The position numbers were made by a program, and so were the translations under genes. A model generated the notes under the pieces. The model saw nothing but the letters and a program-made list of their open reading frames with translations. It was not told where the DNA came from and did no database searches. This document shows, in pieces, positions 16,883-25,316 of a stretch of DNA of 64,000 bases (the first letter of the stretch is position 1; each line of letters begins with the position of its first letter). Origin of the DNA: JACKJP01 sp050249695 (GTDB lineage: Bacteria > Pseudomonadota > Alphaproteobacteria > Rhizobiales > Tepidamorphaceae); contig JBFWQA010000006.1 of NCBI GenBank assembly GCA_050249695.1, positions 66,050 to 130,049 on the forward strand. The letters run 5' to 3'.

Positions 16883-17449
16883 TCAGGCGGCCTCTTCCTC
16901 TGCGGCATCGGCTGCGGCGCCCCGCTTCGGACCCTTGGCCAGCATCGCCTCGATCTCGTGAATAGCCTCGGTTTCCGTCAGCTTCTTCACGGCCCCGACT
17001 TCGCGGGCGAGACGATCGAGCGCGGCTTCATAGAGCTGCCGCTCGCTGTAGGACTGCTCGGGCTGATTTTCGGCACGGTGCAGGTCGCGAACCACCTCGG
17101 CGATGGAGATCAGGTCGCCGGAATTGATCTTGGCCTCGTATTCCTGGGCGCGGCGGCTCCACATCGTGCGCTTGACGCGGGCGCGGCCCTTCAGGGTTTC
17201 GAGGCCCTTCCGGACCACAGGTTCCTCGGACAGCTTGCGCATGCCGACGGTCTGCACCTTGGTGACGGGGACACGAAGGGTCAGCTTGTCCTTCTCGAAC
17301 GTGATGACGAACAGCTCGAGCTTCATGCCGGCGATTTCCTGCTCGTCGATATTGACGATCTGGCCCACGCCGTGCGCCGGATAGACGATATGCTCGCCCG
17401 TCTTGAAACCCTGCCGCTGAACTGTCTTCTTGGTGTTCTTAGCAGTCAT
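16883..17449 (-). CDS. carD: CarD-family RNA polymerase-binding transcription regulator
   Basis: A 188-residue cytoplasmic protein that binds the RNA polymerase beta subunit and stabilises open complexes at promoters, including rRNA promoters. The N-terminal RNAP-interaction domain reads FKTGEHIVYPAHGVGQIVNI at about residues 15-34 and continues through KLTLRVPVTKVQTVGMRKL. The helical C-terminal domain has RVKRTMWSRRAQEYEAKI and SYSERQLYEAALDRLAREV. The tail is alanine/glutamate rich. ATG 17447-17449 begins the conserved domain correctly; in-frame sequence upstream lacks similarity. A good sigma-70-like promoter and a hairpin lie upstream. Confidence 0.94.
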   Translation of the reverse strand: MTAKNTKKTVQRQGFKTGEHIVYPAHGVGQIVNIDEQEIAGMKLELFVITFEKDKLTLRVPVTKVQTVGMRKLSEEPVVRKGLETLKGRARVKRTMWSRRAQEYEAKINSGDLISIAEVVRDLHRAENQPEQSYSERQLYEAALDRLAREVGAVKKLTETEAIHEIEAMLAKGPKRGAAADAAEEEAA

Positions 17450-17648
17450 AGACTTACTTCTACTCCTGTATTGGCCGGACAAGCCGGCTGAACGCAGACC
17501 GCTTGACGCCTGCTTCGCCACCCCTGCCATCCGGATGGGGAGCCGGATGTGCTGCTGGCCGTCAAGATCGCCGTTGCCTTTCGCCCGACAAAGACCGCGC
17601 GTCTCACCCCGGATCGAACCGATCCGCGCCAATGCGGTCCCCTAGACG

Positions 17649-17675
17649 AAAATTGCCCCCGGAGTCATAGGGGGC
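17649..17675 (-). terminator. Terminator-like hairpin in the predicted carD leader
   Basis: On the minus strand GCCCCC (17675-17670) pairs with GGGGGC (17660-17655) around a nine-base loop and is followed by AATTTTC. The stem is short but very GC-rich and the U tract is only four long, so termination would be partial. It could end the upstream fdxA transcript or act as an attenuator for carD. Confidence 0.45.
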
Positions 17676-17705
17676 GATCAGTGAAGCTCTCAAGCCAGCA
17701 TGGCT

Positions 17706-17736
17706 ATTATATATCACGAAAAGCTTTAAAAACCAA
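17706..17736 (-). promoter_or_regulatory. Predicted sigma-70-type promoter for carD
   Basis: The minus strand has TTGGTT (17736-17731), 17 bases, then TATATA (17713-17708); a perfect TATAAT overlaps it at 17711-17706 with 19-base spacing. The predicted transcription start near 17699 is about 25 bases ahead of the GC-rich hairpin. Confidence 0.5.
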
Positions 17737-17840
17737 GCGTTGCGACGCAAAGGGGCGCGCTTGGCCGTTCCCGGGCACCGGGCCCAGGGTCAATGACGCT
17801 TCAGCGACTCGGCCTTCCGCGCCCGCGCTGGGATGATCGA

Positions 17841-18179
17841 TCAGTCGCCCTGGCCGGGTTCTGCGGAGAAGTATTTCTCGAACTTTCCGGTCTCGCCATC
17901 GAATTCCTTGGCGTCCTCCGGGGGTTCGCGGCGGCGCGTGATATTGGGCCATTTGCTGGCATATTCAGTGTTGACCTGCAACCACTTCTCAAGTCCGGGC
18001 TCGGTGTCGGCCTTGATCGCCTCGGCCGGACATTCCGGCTCGCAAACACCGCAGTCGATGCACTCGTCAGGGTGGATGACGAGCATGTTCTCGCCCTCGT
18101 AGAAACAGTCCACCGGGCACACCTCGACGCAGTCCATATATTTGCACTTGATGCAATTATCGACGACGATATAGGTCAT
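17841..18179 (-). CDS. fdxA: 7Fe ferredoxin FdxA ([3Fe-4S][4Fe-4S])
   Basis: A 112-residue low-potential electron carrier. The first cluster region reads CIKCKYMDCVEVCPVDCF and the second CIDCGVCEPECP, the arrangement found in Azotobacter-type ferredoxin I, in which one of the two clusters is a [3Fe-4S]. The conserved GENMLVIHPDE segment lies between them, and the C-terminal extension WPNITRRREPP is typical of alphaproteobacterial FdxA. Start ATG 18177-18179 gives the conserved MTYIV N-terminus. It lies 106 bases after the S4-domain gene and ahead of carD on the same strand. Confidence 0.95.
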   Translation of the reverse strand: MTYIVVDNCIKCKYMDCVEVCPVDCFYEGENMLVIHPDECIDCGVCEPECPAEAIKADTEPGLEKWLQVNTEYASKWPNITRRREPPEDAKEFDGETGKFEKYFSAEPGQGD

Positions 18180-18285
18180 TCGGTTGTGCCTCGTCAGTTG
18201 GTGCGGGCGCGATTTCTCGCAACGCCAGGGCCGTTTGCTATCCAAAGCCAGAGCGCTGCGCAACCCTCATCGCGCGCCATCGCGC

Positions 18286-18657
18286 TCAGTTCAGCGGTTT
18301 ACCGCGGATGGCCGCGCCCGCGCGGCGTTGCCGACGGTCCGGTCTGGGACCGGCGACAGGCGATCCGTCTGACGTGCGCGGTGCCTCCCGCGCGGGTGAG
18401 CGGTCCACATATGTCCCGGCCGAGACGGCGGCGCTGCCCCTTCGATCCGTAAATCCGGCGACTTCGAGAATCCGGATGCCATGGTCGAGCACGATGGTCA
18501 GGACTTCCCCTACCGTTACCGGTCTTGCCGGCTTCGTCACGCGCTCGCCGTCCACCCTGACACGGCCTGCGACCACCAATGCAGCAGCGAGACTGCGGGT
18601 CTTGACCACCCGCGCGTGCCAGAGCCACTTATCGAGCCTTTGCCGGTCCGTGTCTAT
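18286..18657 (-). CDS. S4-domain RNA-binding protein (HslR-like) with apparent AUA start
   Basis: The S4 fold DRQRLDKWLWHARVVKTRSL, then LVVAGRVRVDGERVTKPARPV, marks an RNA-binding protein of the HslR/RNA-binding S4 family; in E. coli the homologue rescues stalled 50S subunits. The conserved first helix starts 12 codons upstream of the first GTG (18607-18609). Reading upstream in this frame, no ATG, GTG or TTG appears before the helicase coding region is well entered; the only plausible initiator is ATA at 18655-18657, which forms ATAG with the helicase stop. With that start the product has 123 residues. Starting at GTG 18609 (107 residues) would remove helix 1. The tail is basic and disordered. 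Confidence 0.75.
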   Translation of the reverse strand: MDTDRQRLDKWLWHARVVKTRSLAAALVVAGRVRVDGERVTKPARPVTVGEVLTIVLDHGIRILEVAGFTDRRGSAAVSAGTYVDRSPAREAPRTSDGSPVAGPRPDRRQRRAGAAIRGKPLN

Positions 18658-21650
18658 GAATCCTTCTTGTCGCTCAACTTGTCGCGAAGCCCGGCCAGGG
18701 CGGCGAAAGGCGAGTTGGGGTCGATCGGCCTTTCGCGGGCCGGCATCTGCGGCCTTGGTCCGGAGTGGTCAGGCTTGCCATGAGACCTTCCACGAGGTTT
18801 GCCATGAGGTTTGCCATGCGCCTTGCCGTGGCGGCCCGGATTTCCCTTTCCGGGGCGCTTGTCGCCCTGGGGCCGGTCCTCACCGTGACCCTCCCGCTCA
18901 CGCCGCGGCGCGCGGTTCGGCCGGCCGCCGCGGCGCGGCAATTCCCACACCGTGACATTGCCCTCCTCGTCCACAAGCGGATCGGAATGGGCGGGGGCTG
19001 CCTCGGCCGTTGCGGCGGTCTGGTCCGTTTCCGGCGCCTGCGGTGCCGGTTCTTGCGATCCCGCGCCTGTCTCCGCCGCCGCGTCTTCGGGCGTTTCGGA
19101 AGCGGCGGCATCGCCCGCCGACGCGTCTTCGCCTGATTGAACTGCCACCGGCTCGGGCGTCGCGGCGACCTTCGCCGGGACAGGCAGCGTGTCGGCCTTG
19201 CGCTTCTGCGGCTGATAGCCGAGGCCCTTCATCAGCGCGGCGAACTCGTCACCGGCGGCGCCGGCCAGCGACATCATCGCCAGTGTCGTTGTGAACGTGC
19301 GGCCGTCAACGGCGCCTTCCGGTACGATCGCGTCGCCGGGCTTGTAGGACGTCGCGGCGCGGATCAGATCGGCGAGGCGTTCCAGAATGTCGATACGGAC
19401 GGCCCGCGCGCCGGTCAGGCGGAAGCCGAGCAGCGGATAGGCCTCGGCCGGTGCGCCGGGCACCGCATCGATCGACGTGCGGCCGCTGAAGGCGAGCGCG
19501 GCAATTTGACGCAGGGCGGCGATTTCGTCTTCGGGTCGCCCGAGTGCCCAGAGTTCGGCGGCAAGCCTGCGCGGCGCCGGCTTCATCAGCGCGGGCAGAA
19601 ACACGTGATGGGCACCGAACCGCACGCCGTGCCGGCGCAGCAGGGCGCGCGAGGGCTGGTCGAGGTCGCGCAGGATATCGGCGAGCGGCGCGCGTTCCAG
19701 GACACCGAGCGCCTCGACGAGCTGAAAGCCGACGCCGCGCGCAGGGCCGGCCAGACCTTCGTCCTCGGCGATGTCGTAGAGCGGCTTGAAGACCTCGCGC
19801 AGCCTTACGTCGAGAAAACGTCTCAGACGCTCTGTGATCTGCTCGCGATGCGGCGCCGGAACCTGCTCGTCGAGGAGCGGTATCACCGACGGAGAGAGCA
19901 GCCGGTCGCCCGGGGCGAGACGTGCGACGGGCTCGCCCCTCCAGGTGATCCGGGCGGCGCCATCGAGGGCGAATTCGCTGTCCGTCGCCGCAGCGAGCTG
20001 CTGGGCGCGGTCGTTCAGTTCGGTTTCCAAAGCACGCATCGCTGCACGGCGCAGCGCCTTCTGATCGGCACCGGCATCGCCAGGCGCCAGGACGAAACGA
20101 AATCCGCTGAGCATTCCAACATGGTGTCCCTCCACGTCAACCCGTCCGTTGTCGCCGATGACGGCGTCGAGGCTGCCATTCTCGCGAAGGCGTCGTGTCA
20201 GCGCGCCGGTCTTGCGGTCGACAAAGCGCTGCGTCAGGCGTTCATGCAGCAGGTCGGAGAGCTTGTCCTCGATGGCCCTCGTCGTATCCTGCCAGTGTAC
20301 CGGGTCGGCCAGCCAGTCGTCGCGGTTGGCGATGAACGTCCAGGTGCGGATGTGGCTGATGCGGTTGGCTATCGCGTCGATATCGCCATCGGAGCGGTCG
20401 CAGAAGGCGACCTGTTCGGCAAACCAGTCGTCCGGAACACGCCCCGAGGCCATCAGGTGCCGGTATATGTCGGCAATGAGGTCGCCATGATTGGCCGGAG
20501 CGATCTTCCGGTAATCCGGGACCTGGCATACGGCCCAGAGACGCTCGACCGCTTCGCGGGAAGTGGCAAGCGCGCCGATGGTCGCGTCGCGCGCGGCATG
20601 GTCCAGCGCCAGCACGTCGTCGCGCAGCGGCGCGCGGACGAGACCGGGTTCGGCCGGCGGGACGTCGAGAGAAGCGCGCAGGGCGGCGAGCGATGAAAAG
20701 TCGAGGCGGGTGGAGCGCCATTGCATCAATTCGACGGAGGGGAATTCGTGTGCCTCGATGCGCTGGACGATATCGGTTTCGGGCACCGCGGCGCGGCCGG
20801 ACACGCCGAACGTGCCGTCGCGCATGTGACGTCCCGCCCGACCCGCGATCTGCGCCATCTCGGCGGCGGTGAGATCGCGGCGCTGGAAGCCGTCGAACTT
20901 GCGGGTCGAAGCGAAGGCGATGTGATCCACATCGAGATTGAGGCCCATGCCGATGGCGTCGGTGGCGATCAGGAAATCGACCTCGCCGGCCTGATACATC
21001 GCGACCTGGGCATTGCGGGTGCGCGGACTGAGCGCGCCCATGACGACGGCCGCGCCACCGCGCTGGCGGCGGATCAGCTCGGCGATGGCGTAGACCTCCT
21101 CGGCGGAGAAGGCGACGATCGCGGAGCGTCGCGGCAGCCGGGTCAGCTTGCGCTCGCCGGCATATGTCAGCTGCGAGAAGCGCGGCCGGCGGATGACGTT
21201 GAGCCCCGGAAGCAGGCGCTCGAGAATCGGCTGCATCGTGTGGGAGCCGAGGAGCAGGGTTTCCTCGCGGCCCCTGGCGGAGAGAATCCGGTCCGTAAAG
21301 ATATGGCCGCGATCGAGATCGGCGGCGAGCTGGACCTCGTCCACGGCAAGGAACGCGGTGTCCATATCGCGCGGCATCGCCTCAACCGTGGCGACCCAGT
21401 AGCGCGGATTGGCGGGTTTGATGCGCTCTTCCCCGGTGATGAGCGCGACGGCCTCGGCGCCGGCCCGTTCCACCACGCGGTCGTAGACTTCGCGCGCCAG
21501 CAGCCGCAGCGGCAGGCCGATCACGCCGCTGGCATGGCCGAGCATGCGCTCGATGGCCAGATGCGTCTTGCCTGTGTTGGTCGGCCCGAGCACGGCGGTC
21601 ACGCCACGGGCGCGCGCTGCCGGATGGGCGCTGATGTCGGGTTTGTTCAT
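18654..21650 (-). CDS. Suv3-like DExH RNA helicase
   Basis: A 998-residue superfamily-2 helicase related to the mitochondrial Suv3 helicase, probably acting in RNA turnover. Walker A is GPTNTGKT at residues 22-29, the Walker B variant DEVQ at 104-107 and motif VI QIAGRAGR at 267-274; the LGSHTMQPIL and IATDAIGMGLNLDVD motifs lie between. A long helical C-terminal region follows, then an alanine/glutamate-rich linker from about residue 800 and a highly basic tail with His-Gly-Lys-Pro type tetrapeptide repeats (about 940-960). Start ATG 21648-21650. The stop shares bases with the start of the S4 gene. The family assignment is firm; the RNA partner is unknown. Confidence 0.9.
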   Translation of the reverse strand: MNKPDISAHPAARARGVTAVLGPTNTGKTHLAIERMLGHASGVIGLPLRLLAREVYDRVVERAGAEAVALITGEERIKPANPRYWVATVEAMPRDMDTAFLAVDEVQLAADLDRGHIFTDRILSARGREETLLLGSHTMQPILERLLPGLNVIRRPRFSQLTYAGERKLTRLPRRSAIVAFSAEEVYAIAELIRRQRGGAAVVMGALSPRTRNAQVAMYQAGEVDFLIATDAIGMGLNLDVDHIAFASTRKFDGFQRRDLTAAEMAQIAGRAGRHMRDGTFGVSGRAAVPETDIVQRIEAHEFPSVELMQWRSTRLDFSSLAALRASLDVPPAEPGLVRAPLRDDVLALDHAARDATIGALATSREAVERLWAVCQVPDYRKIAPANHGDLIADIYRHLMASGRVPDDWFAEQVAFCDRSDGDIDAIANRISHIRTWTFIANRDDWLADPVHWQDTTRAIEDKLSDLLHERLTQRFVDRKTGALTRRLRENGSLDAVIGDNGRVDVEGHHVGMLSGFRFVLAPGDAGADQKALRRAAMRALETELNDRAQQLAAATDSEFALDGAARITWRGEPVARLAPGDRLLSPSVIPLLDEQVPAPHREQITERLRRFLDVRLREVFKPLYDIAEDEGLAGPARGVGFQLVEALGVLERAPLADILRDLDQPSRALLRRHGVRFGAHHVFLPALMKPAPRRLAAELWALGRPEDEIAALRQIAALAFSGRTSIDAVPGAPAEAYPLLGFRLTGARAVRIDILERLADLIRAATSYKPGDAIVPEGAVDGRTFTTTLAMMSLAGAAGDEFAALMKGLGYQPQKRKADTLPVPAKVAATPEPVAVQSGEDASAGDAAASETPEDAAAETGAGSQEPAPQAPETDQTAATAEAAPAHSDPLVDEEGNVTVWELPRRGGRPNRAPRREREGHGEDRPQGDKRPGKGNPGRHGKAHGKPHGKPRGRSHGKPDHSGPRPQMPARERPIDPNSPFAALAGLRDKLSDKKDS
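18771..18830. repeat. Five imperfect 12-bp tandem units inside the helicase gene
   Basis: Five adjoining 12-base units of the general form AGGTTTGCCATG run from 18771 to 18830; two consecutive ones are identical and the outer units diverge. On the coding strand they encode basic tetrapeptides of the HGKP type (HGKA, HGKP, HGKP, RGRS, HGKP). The repeat keeps frame, so it can expand or contract by whole tetrapeptides. Confidence 0.75.
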
Positions 21651-22081
21651 GAGGCTGTGACGGGCTTGTCCAATCCGCGTATCAGCGCCCTATATGGCCG
21701 TTGGCGCGCGCGCCCGCAACCGGCGGGTTCGGCTGACCTTCGATCCCATTCCGGGACAGCGCCGCATCCGAACGCGGCAAGAAATGAAACACACCGGGAA
21801 CGAAGCATGGCCGAATCACTGACTCGGTGTCCGTGCATAGGCGCGCAGCACCACATGTTGTAGTTGCATCTCCGGGGAGCGCTACGTCGCGCAAAGCCAG
21901 CCGCCAGATTCAGACATTACGCATTAACATTCTGGAATCATGAGGTAATTCCCGCAATGAAACAGCTGCCCGGGGGCGCCGTTAAGAAAGTGTCCGGAGC
22001 GGGAACAAAGGCTCAACGAATCAGCGACCCGGCGCGGCACGGTGCGGAACGAGAGGCAGAACGGTTCGTTCCGCGCATATG
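21651..22081. other. Intergenic region upstream of the helicase gene
   Basis: About 430 bases between the DUF3108 and helicase genes, both on the minus strand. I see no tRNA, no convincing small protein and no strong promoter; a few short frames have no ribosome-binding site or motif. It presumably holds the helicase promoter. An unannotated small RNA cannot be excluded. Confidence 0.45.
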
Positions 22082-22111
22082 AAAAAGCCCGGCATGCTGA
22101 GCATGCCGGGC
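22082..22111 (-). terminator. Strong intrinsic terminator after the DUF3108 gene
   Basis: A perfect 11-bp inverted repeat, GCCCGGCATGC at 22087-22097 with its complement at 22101-22111, has a three-base loop and is followed on the minus strand by five Ts. It starts 30 bases past the DUF3108 stop. Confidence 0.92.
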
Positions 22112-22141
22112 CTGAAAAGCGCCGGGACTGGTGCGGGAGCG

Positions 22142-23002
22142 TCAGCGCATGGCGAAGCGGGTATTGCCCTTGGCGATCAACGCTCCGAGCTGCACGACAC
22201 CCTGACCGATCGGCGTCGGCACGGTGATGCGGTAGGGCACCATCATGCCGGTGTCGCCGGCCGGCGCGAGCCACAGCTCGATCCCGGTCTCGTTGGCGAA
22301 ATATTCCACTTCCTTCTTGCCCGCGCTGTGGCCGGCGATGGGCCGGTAGCGCGCCTGGCACACGACCACTTCCTTCTGCTTGCCGCCGAGCACGGCCGCG
22401 TCGACCGGCGCGGTGCGCTTGTAGGAAAGGACGACATCGAAACGCTCGCGGCCGTTGAAGATCGGCAGAGTCTGGTCGCAATTGGACGGATCGACCGGTC
22501 CCTTGGGCGACATCGGAGTCAGCATCGCGCTCATCGGATCGATGACGCCGCGCTGATGGGCGGGGGTGATCTTCACCTTGCCCGCCATGTTCGGCTCGGG
22601 CTTGGCGATGAGCGTGGCGACATTGTTGCCCTGCAGCGCCATCTGCACCGTGCTCACGCGATCGCCGGAGACGGAGGTTGCGGAAAAGCCGGTCGGGCTG
22701 GTGTGGTCGCCCACGAAGCGACCGTCGGCGTGGCCGGCGGCGGAAATCTTGAGCAGCGCGCCGGCGATGCCGGTCAGACGGCTGTTGCCCTTGATCGTAT
22801 AGCCGGCGCCGTCCATCGTCGCCCTGAAGCCGCCATCGCCGAGCTTGAGCCCGTTGAGGAACACATCATATCTGGTAACGACGACAGCCTCATCGGCAAG
22901 GGCGGCCTGGAGAGGCGCCGTGCTCAGGCCGGCAGCAAGCGCGAAAGCGGTCAGCGAAAGGGAGCGGCGTCTGCCCGCGCCGCGTATCAATTCCGACATC
23001 AT
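22142..23002 (-). CDS. DUF3108 domain-containing exported protein
   Basis: A 286-residue protein with an arginine-rich N-terminus, a signal sequence (LTAFALAAGLSTAPLQAALA) cut near residue 36, and the DUF3108 beta-rich body: YDVFLNGLKLGDGGFRAT, later GRERFDVVLSYKRTAPV, CQARYRPIAGHSAGKK and IELWLAPAGDTGMMVPYRI. Such proteins are periplasmic and adopt a lipocalin-like or LolA-like barrel in structure predictions I know of, but no function is established. Transcribed alone, ended by a strong terminator and divergent from rpmB. Confidence 0.85.
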   Translation of the reverse strand: MMSELIRGAGRRRSLSLTAFALAAGLSTAPLQAALADEAVVVTRYDVFLNGLKLGDGGFRATMDGAGYTIKGNSRLTGIAGALLKISAAGHADGRFVGDHTSPTGFSATSVSGDRVSTVQMALQGNNVATLIAKPEPNMAGKVKITPAHQRGVIDPMSAMLTPMSPKGPVDPSNCDQTLPIFNGRERFDVVLSYKRTAPVDAAVLGGKQKEVVVCQARYRPIAGHSAGKKEVEYFANETGIELWLAPAGDTGMMVPYRITVPTPIGQGVVQLGALIAKGNTRFAMR

Positions 23003-23331
23003 CTCAGATCACCGTCTCCTGTACGGCCTGTCGGACGAGAACGACGCGCCGGTACAACCAGAACACCCCATCTGAACCTACAGCAGCAAATGGGACTACA
23101 AGATGGCGATTATGGTTGCCGGTGGATTAACAATCTGTGCATGGAGAACGGGCGAAAGTCGCTGCCATCGCGTGGCGGATCATGACCCGCGGCCGGTGAC
23201 CGCTTGACGCCCCGAAGGCTTGCGACTATTAGGTGCGGCCAGTTTTCAATGGAAAGAAGCCGCTTTGCCCTGATCGGGCGCTTGCGCAGCGCCGGGCGGG
23301 CGGCTTTCTGCTAGCAGATGGACCTAAAATC
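23003..23331. other. Divergent promoter region between DUF3108 gene and rpmB
   Basis: This 329-base gap contains the predicted rpmB promoter at 23204-23232 and a leader of about 93 bases. I see no gene or riboswitch-like fold. The leader has GC-rich inverted segments (for example GCGCTTGCGCAGCGCC) that could be an autoregulatory L28 site, but this cannot be shown here. Confidence 0.5.
23204..23232 (+). promoter_or_regulatory. Predicted sigma-70-type promoter for rpmB
   Basis: TTGACG at 23204-23209 and TATTAG at 23227-23232 are separated by 17 bases, the optimum spacing. The first gene downstream is rpmB at 23332, giving a leader of about 93 bases. Confidence 0.65.
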
Positions 23332-23619
23332 ATGGCGCGTCGTTGCGAACTTACCGGCAAGGCAGTGCAGACCGGCAACAGTGTGAGCCACGCCAACAAC
23401 AAGTCCCGGCGCCGGTTCCTGCCGAACCTGTGCAGCGTGACGCTGATCAGCGAGACGCTGGACCGCAGCTTCACGCTGCGCGTGTCGGCAAATGCGCTGC
23501 GTTCGGTGGAGCATCGCGGCGGCCTCGACAAGTTCCTTGCCAAGGCGAAGGAAGTCGACCTTTCGACCCGCGCCGCGCAGATCAAGCGCGAGATCGCCAA
23601 GGCGGCCGCGGCTTCCTGA
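23332..23619 (+). CDS. rpmB: 50S ribosomal protein L28
   Basis: A 95-residue large-subunit protein. The conserved N-terminus MARRCELTGKAVQTGNSVSH is followed by NNKSRRRFLPNLCSVTL and the central RVSANALRSVEHRGGLDKFL, as in alphaproteobacterial L28, which is longer than the E. coli form. The start ATG fits the family N-terminus exactly; an upstream in-frame extension has no similarity. It has its own good promoter. The transporter gene follows 35 bases later and may be cotranscribed. Confidence 0.97.
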   Translation: MARRCELTGKAVQTGNSVSHANNKSRRRFLPNLCSVTLISETLDRSFTLRVSANALRSVEHRGGLDKFLAKAKEVDLSTRAAQIKREIAKAAAAS

Positions 23620-23654
23620 CCGGCACTTTCCGCGCAACCTGACGGGAGCGCCAG

Positions 23655-24263
23655 ATGATATCCTCGCTCACCGGCTTTTCCGAGCTGCCGCGCCGCGTCT
23701 ATGCGGCGATCGCGGCCATGGGCGTCATCGTCCTCGCCTCCAATATCCTGGTGCAGTATCCGTTCACGCCCTTCGGGCTTGCGAATTATCTCACCTGGGG
23801 CGCTTTTACCTACCCCTTCGCCTTCCTGGTGACGGACGTCACGACGCGGCTCTACGGCGCACCGGCGGCGCGGCGTGTGGTCGGGGTCGGCTTCATCATT
23901 GCCGTCGTGCTTTCCTACATGTTTGCAACGCCTCGCATCGCGGTGGCCTCGGGGTCCGCCTTTCTCGTTGCGCAGATGCTCGATGTTTTCGTGTTCGACC
24001 GCCTGCGGCAACAGGCCTGGTGGATCGCGCCGCTTCTGTCGACCCTGATCGGCGCGGCGCTCGATACCGCGATCTTCTTTACCGGCGCCTTCGCCGGGGA
24101 CCCGGCGCTGCCTTCGGTCCCCTATGATCTCGGCTTTGCCGCGTTCCAGGCACCTGTCTGGATGGGCTGGGCGGTCATGGACTATCTGGTCAAGATAGGG
24201 CTCGCCGCGCTCATGCTCGTGCCCTTCCGGCTGCTGATCGGGCGGGCGCTTCGGCGCCGCTGA
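23655..24263 (+). CDS. VUT family queuosine-precursor transporter (YhhQ-like)
   Basis: A 202-residue inner-membrane protein with six hydrophobic segments. The segments MGVIVLASNILVQYPF, LTWGAFTYPFAFLVTDVTTR and VAQMLDVFVFDRLRQ carry the family's polar residues, notably Thr-Asp in the second segment and the Asp in VFDRLRQ. Members import preQ0/preQ1, precursors of the tRNA base queuosine. The alphaproteobacterial group is usually annotated this way, though substrate is inferred by family. It ends 12 bases short of the convergent phytase-like gene. Confidence 0.85.
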   Translation: MISSLTGFSELPRRVYAAIAAMGVIVLASNILVQYPFTPFGLANYLTWGAFTYPFAFLVTDVTTRLYGAPAARRVVGVGFIIAVVLSYMFATPRIAVASGSAFLVAQMLDVFVFDRLRQQAWWIAPLLSTLIGAALDTAIFFTGAFAGDPALPSVPYDLGFAAFQAPVWMGWAVMDYLVKIGLAALMLVPFRLLIGRALRRR

Positions 24264-24275
24264 GGCGGGCGTTTC

Positions 24276-25316
24276 TCATCGCACCACTTCAAACTGCAGC
24301 AGCACGGTCTGCTGCAGGAAATTGAAATTGTCATCCGACATGATGGTGATCACCGGCCGCCCGTTCGGCCCCTGATGCACGGCGATCGCCTCCATATTGT
24401 CGATCACGGCCGAGCGGTCGGCCTGCAGGAGGACCTCGCCGTCGACCGGTTCCCCCGACAGCAACCGGCCGGGATCGATCCGCCGGATCGCGGTCTCCAG
24501 ATGGATCGGCTTCGAGTAGTACCTTTCGAGCAGGAACAGTGTCCCGTCGGGTGCCATGGCCGCATCGGTGATGTCGAACCCGCCGCGCCTTCGAATATGA
24601 AACGCGCCGGCGAGCGCGCCGGTCGGGCCGAGCAACCATCCGGAATGGTTCCCCGTTCCATCGAGCGCGCGCTCGGCAAACGCGACGATCTGCCCGTCCG
24701 GGAGCGGCGCAAGAGCCTCAAGGCCGCGATTTCCCGGCAGTCCCGCCATCCAGCGCGATCTGGCAAAAACGGTGCTGGGCGCGGCGGCACTCAAGTCGGC
24801 GCCGAAGCGGAGAATGCGGTGGTGGCGCTCGAAACCGACGATCAGGTCGCCGCCGGGCAGGCGGGTGATCGATTCGGCGTCGGCTTCCTCCTTTGGTGCG
24901 AGCGCGCGGCCCTTTCCGTCAAGCAGGGGGCCGAGCACGGCGTCGTCGATGGCGACAGGACGCTCGCCCTCGTAGCGGATTTGCCCTGTGATCCAGTCGC
25001 CGGTGTCGGTGACCATGACCAGATCACGCCCGTCGGGCGACAGGGTCATTCCGGAAATGCCGCCGAAACGGGAATCGTTCGATGCAAGGACGAGCCCGCC
25101 GAGATAGCGCAGGGCGCCGAAGCGCGTCTCCTGGGGCGAGGAGGGCATGAATGCCGGCAGCGTCTTGGCGGCGATTTCGATGGGGGCGGGCGCCTGCGCG
25201 GTCGCCTCATGGGGCGAGGCGAGGGCCGCGAGGGCCAGCCAAAAACCAAAGCGGGCCAGGCGGCCCGCTCCTGCTTGGTGAAATGACCGGTATTGCCTAA
25301 TGACGCGTCGCGGCAC
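24276..25316 (-). CDS. Esterase-like activity of phytase family protein
   Basis: A 346-residue exported protein, probably a beta-propeller. After a basic N-terminus and a signal sequence cut near SPHEATAQA (residue 40), the body has DSRFGGISGMTLSPDGRDLV, DAESITRLPGGDLIVGFERH, NRGLEALAPLPDGQIVAFAE and IDNMEAIAVH, the recurring G.S.....G...V/E.I pattern of the PF13449-type family. Activity and substrate are unknown; the name reflects distant similarity to phytases. The GTG start lies inside the last 20 bases of the cobT gene, so the two are likely coupled. Confidence 0.82.
   Translation of the reverse strand: MPRRVIRQYRSFHQAGAGRLARFGFWLALAALASPHEATAQAPAPIEIAAKTLPAFMPSSPQETRFGALRYLGGLVLASNDSRFGGISGMTLSPDGRDLVMVTDTGDWITGQIRYEGERPVAIDDAVLGPLLDGKGRALAPKEEADAESITRLPGGDLIVGFERHHRILRFGADLSAAAPSTVFARSRWMAGLPGNRGLEALAPLPDGQIVAFAERALDGTGNHSGWLLGPTGALAGAFHIRRRGGFDITDAAMAPDGTLFLLERYYSKPIHLETAIRRIDPGRLLSGEPVDGEVLLQADRSAVIDNMEAIAVHQGPNGRPVITIMSDDNFNFLQQTVLLQFEVVR

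Larger units (their letters stand above)
17450..17840. other. Gap between fdxA and carD: promoter and hairpin, no gene
   Basis: This 391-base gap holds a predicted minus-strand promoter (17706-17736) and a terminator-like hairpin (17649-17675). The remaining sequence shows no RNA gene or open frame with a recognisable product. The predicted leader of carD is therefore about 250 bases long. Confidence 0.55.
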
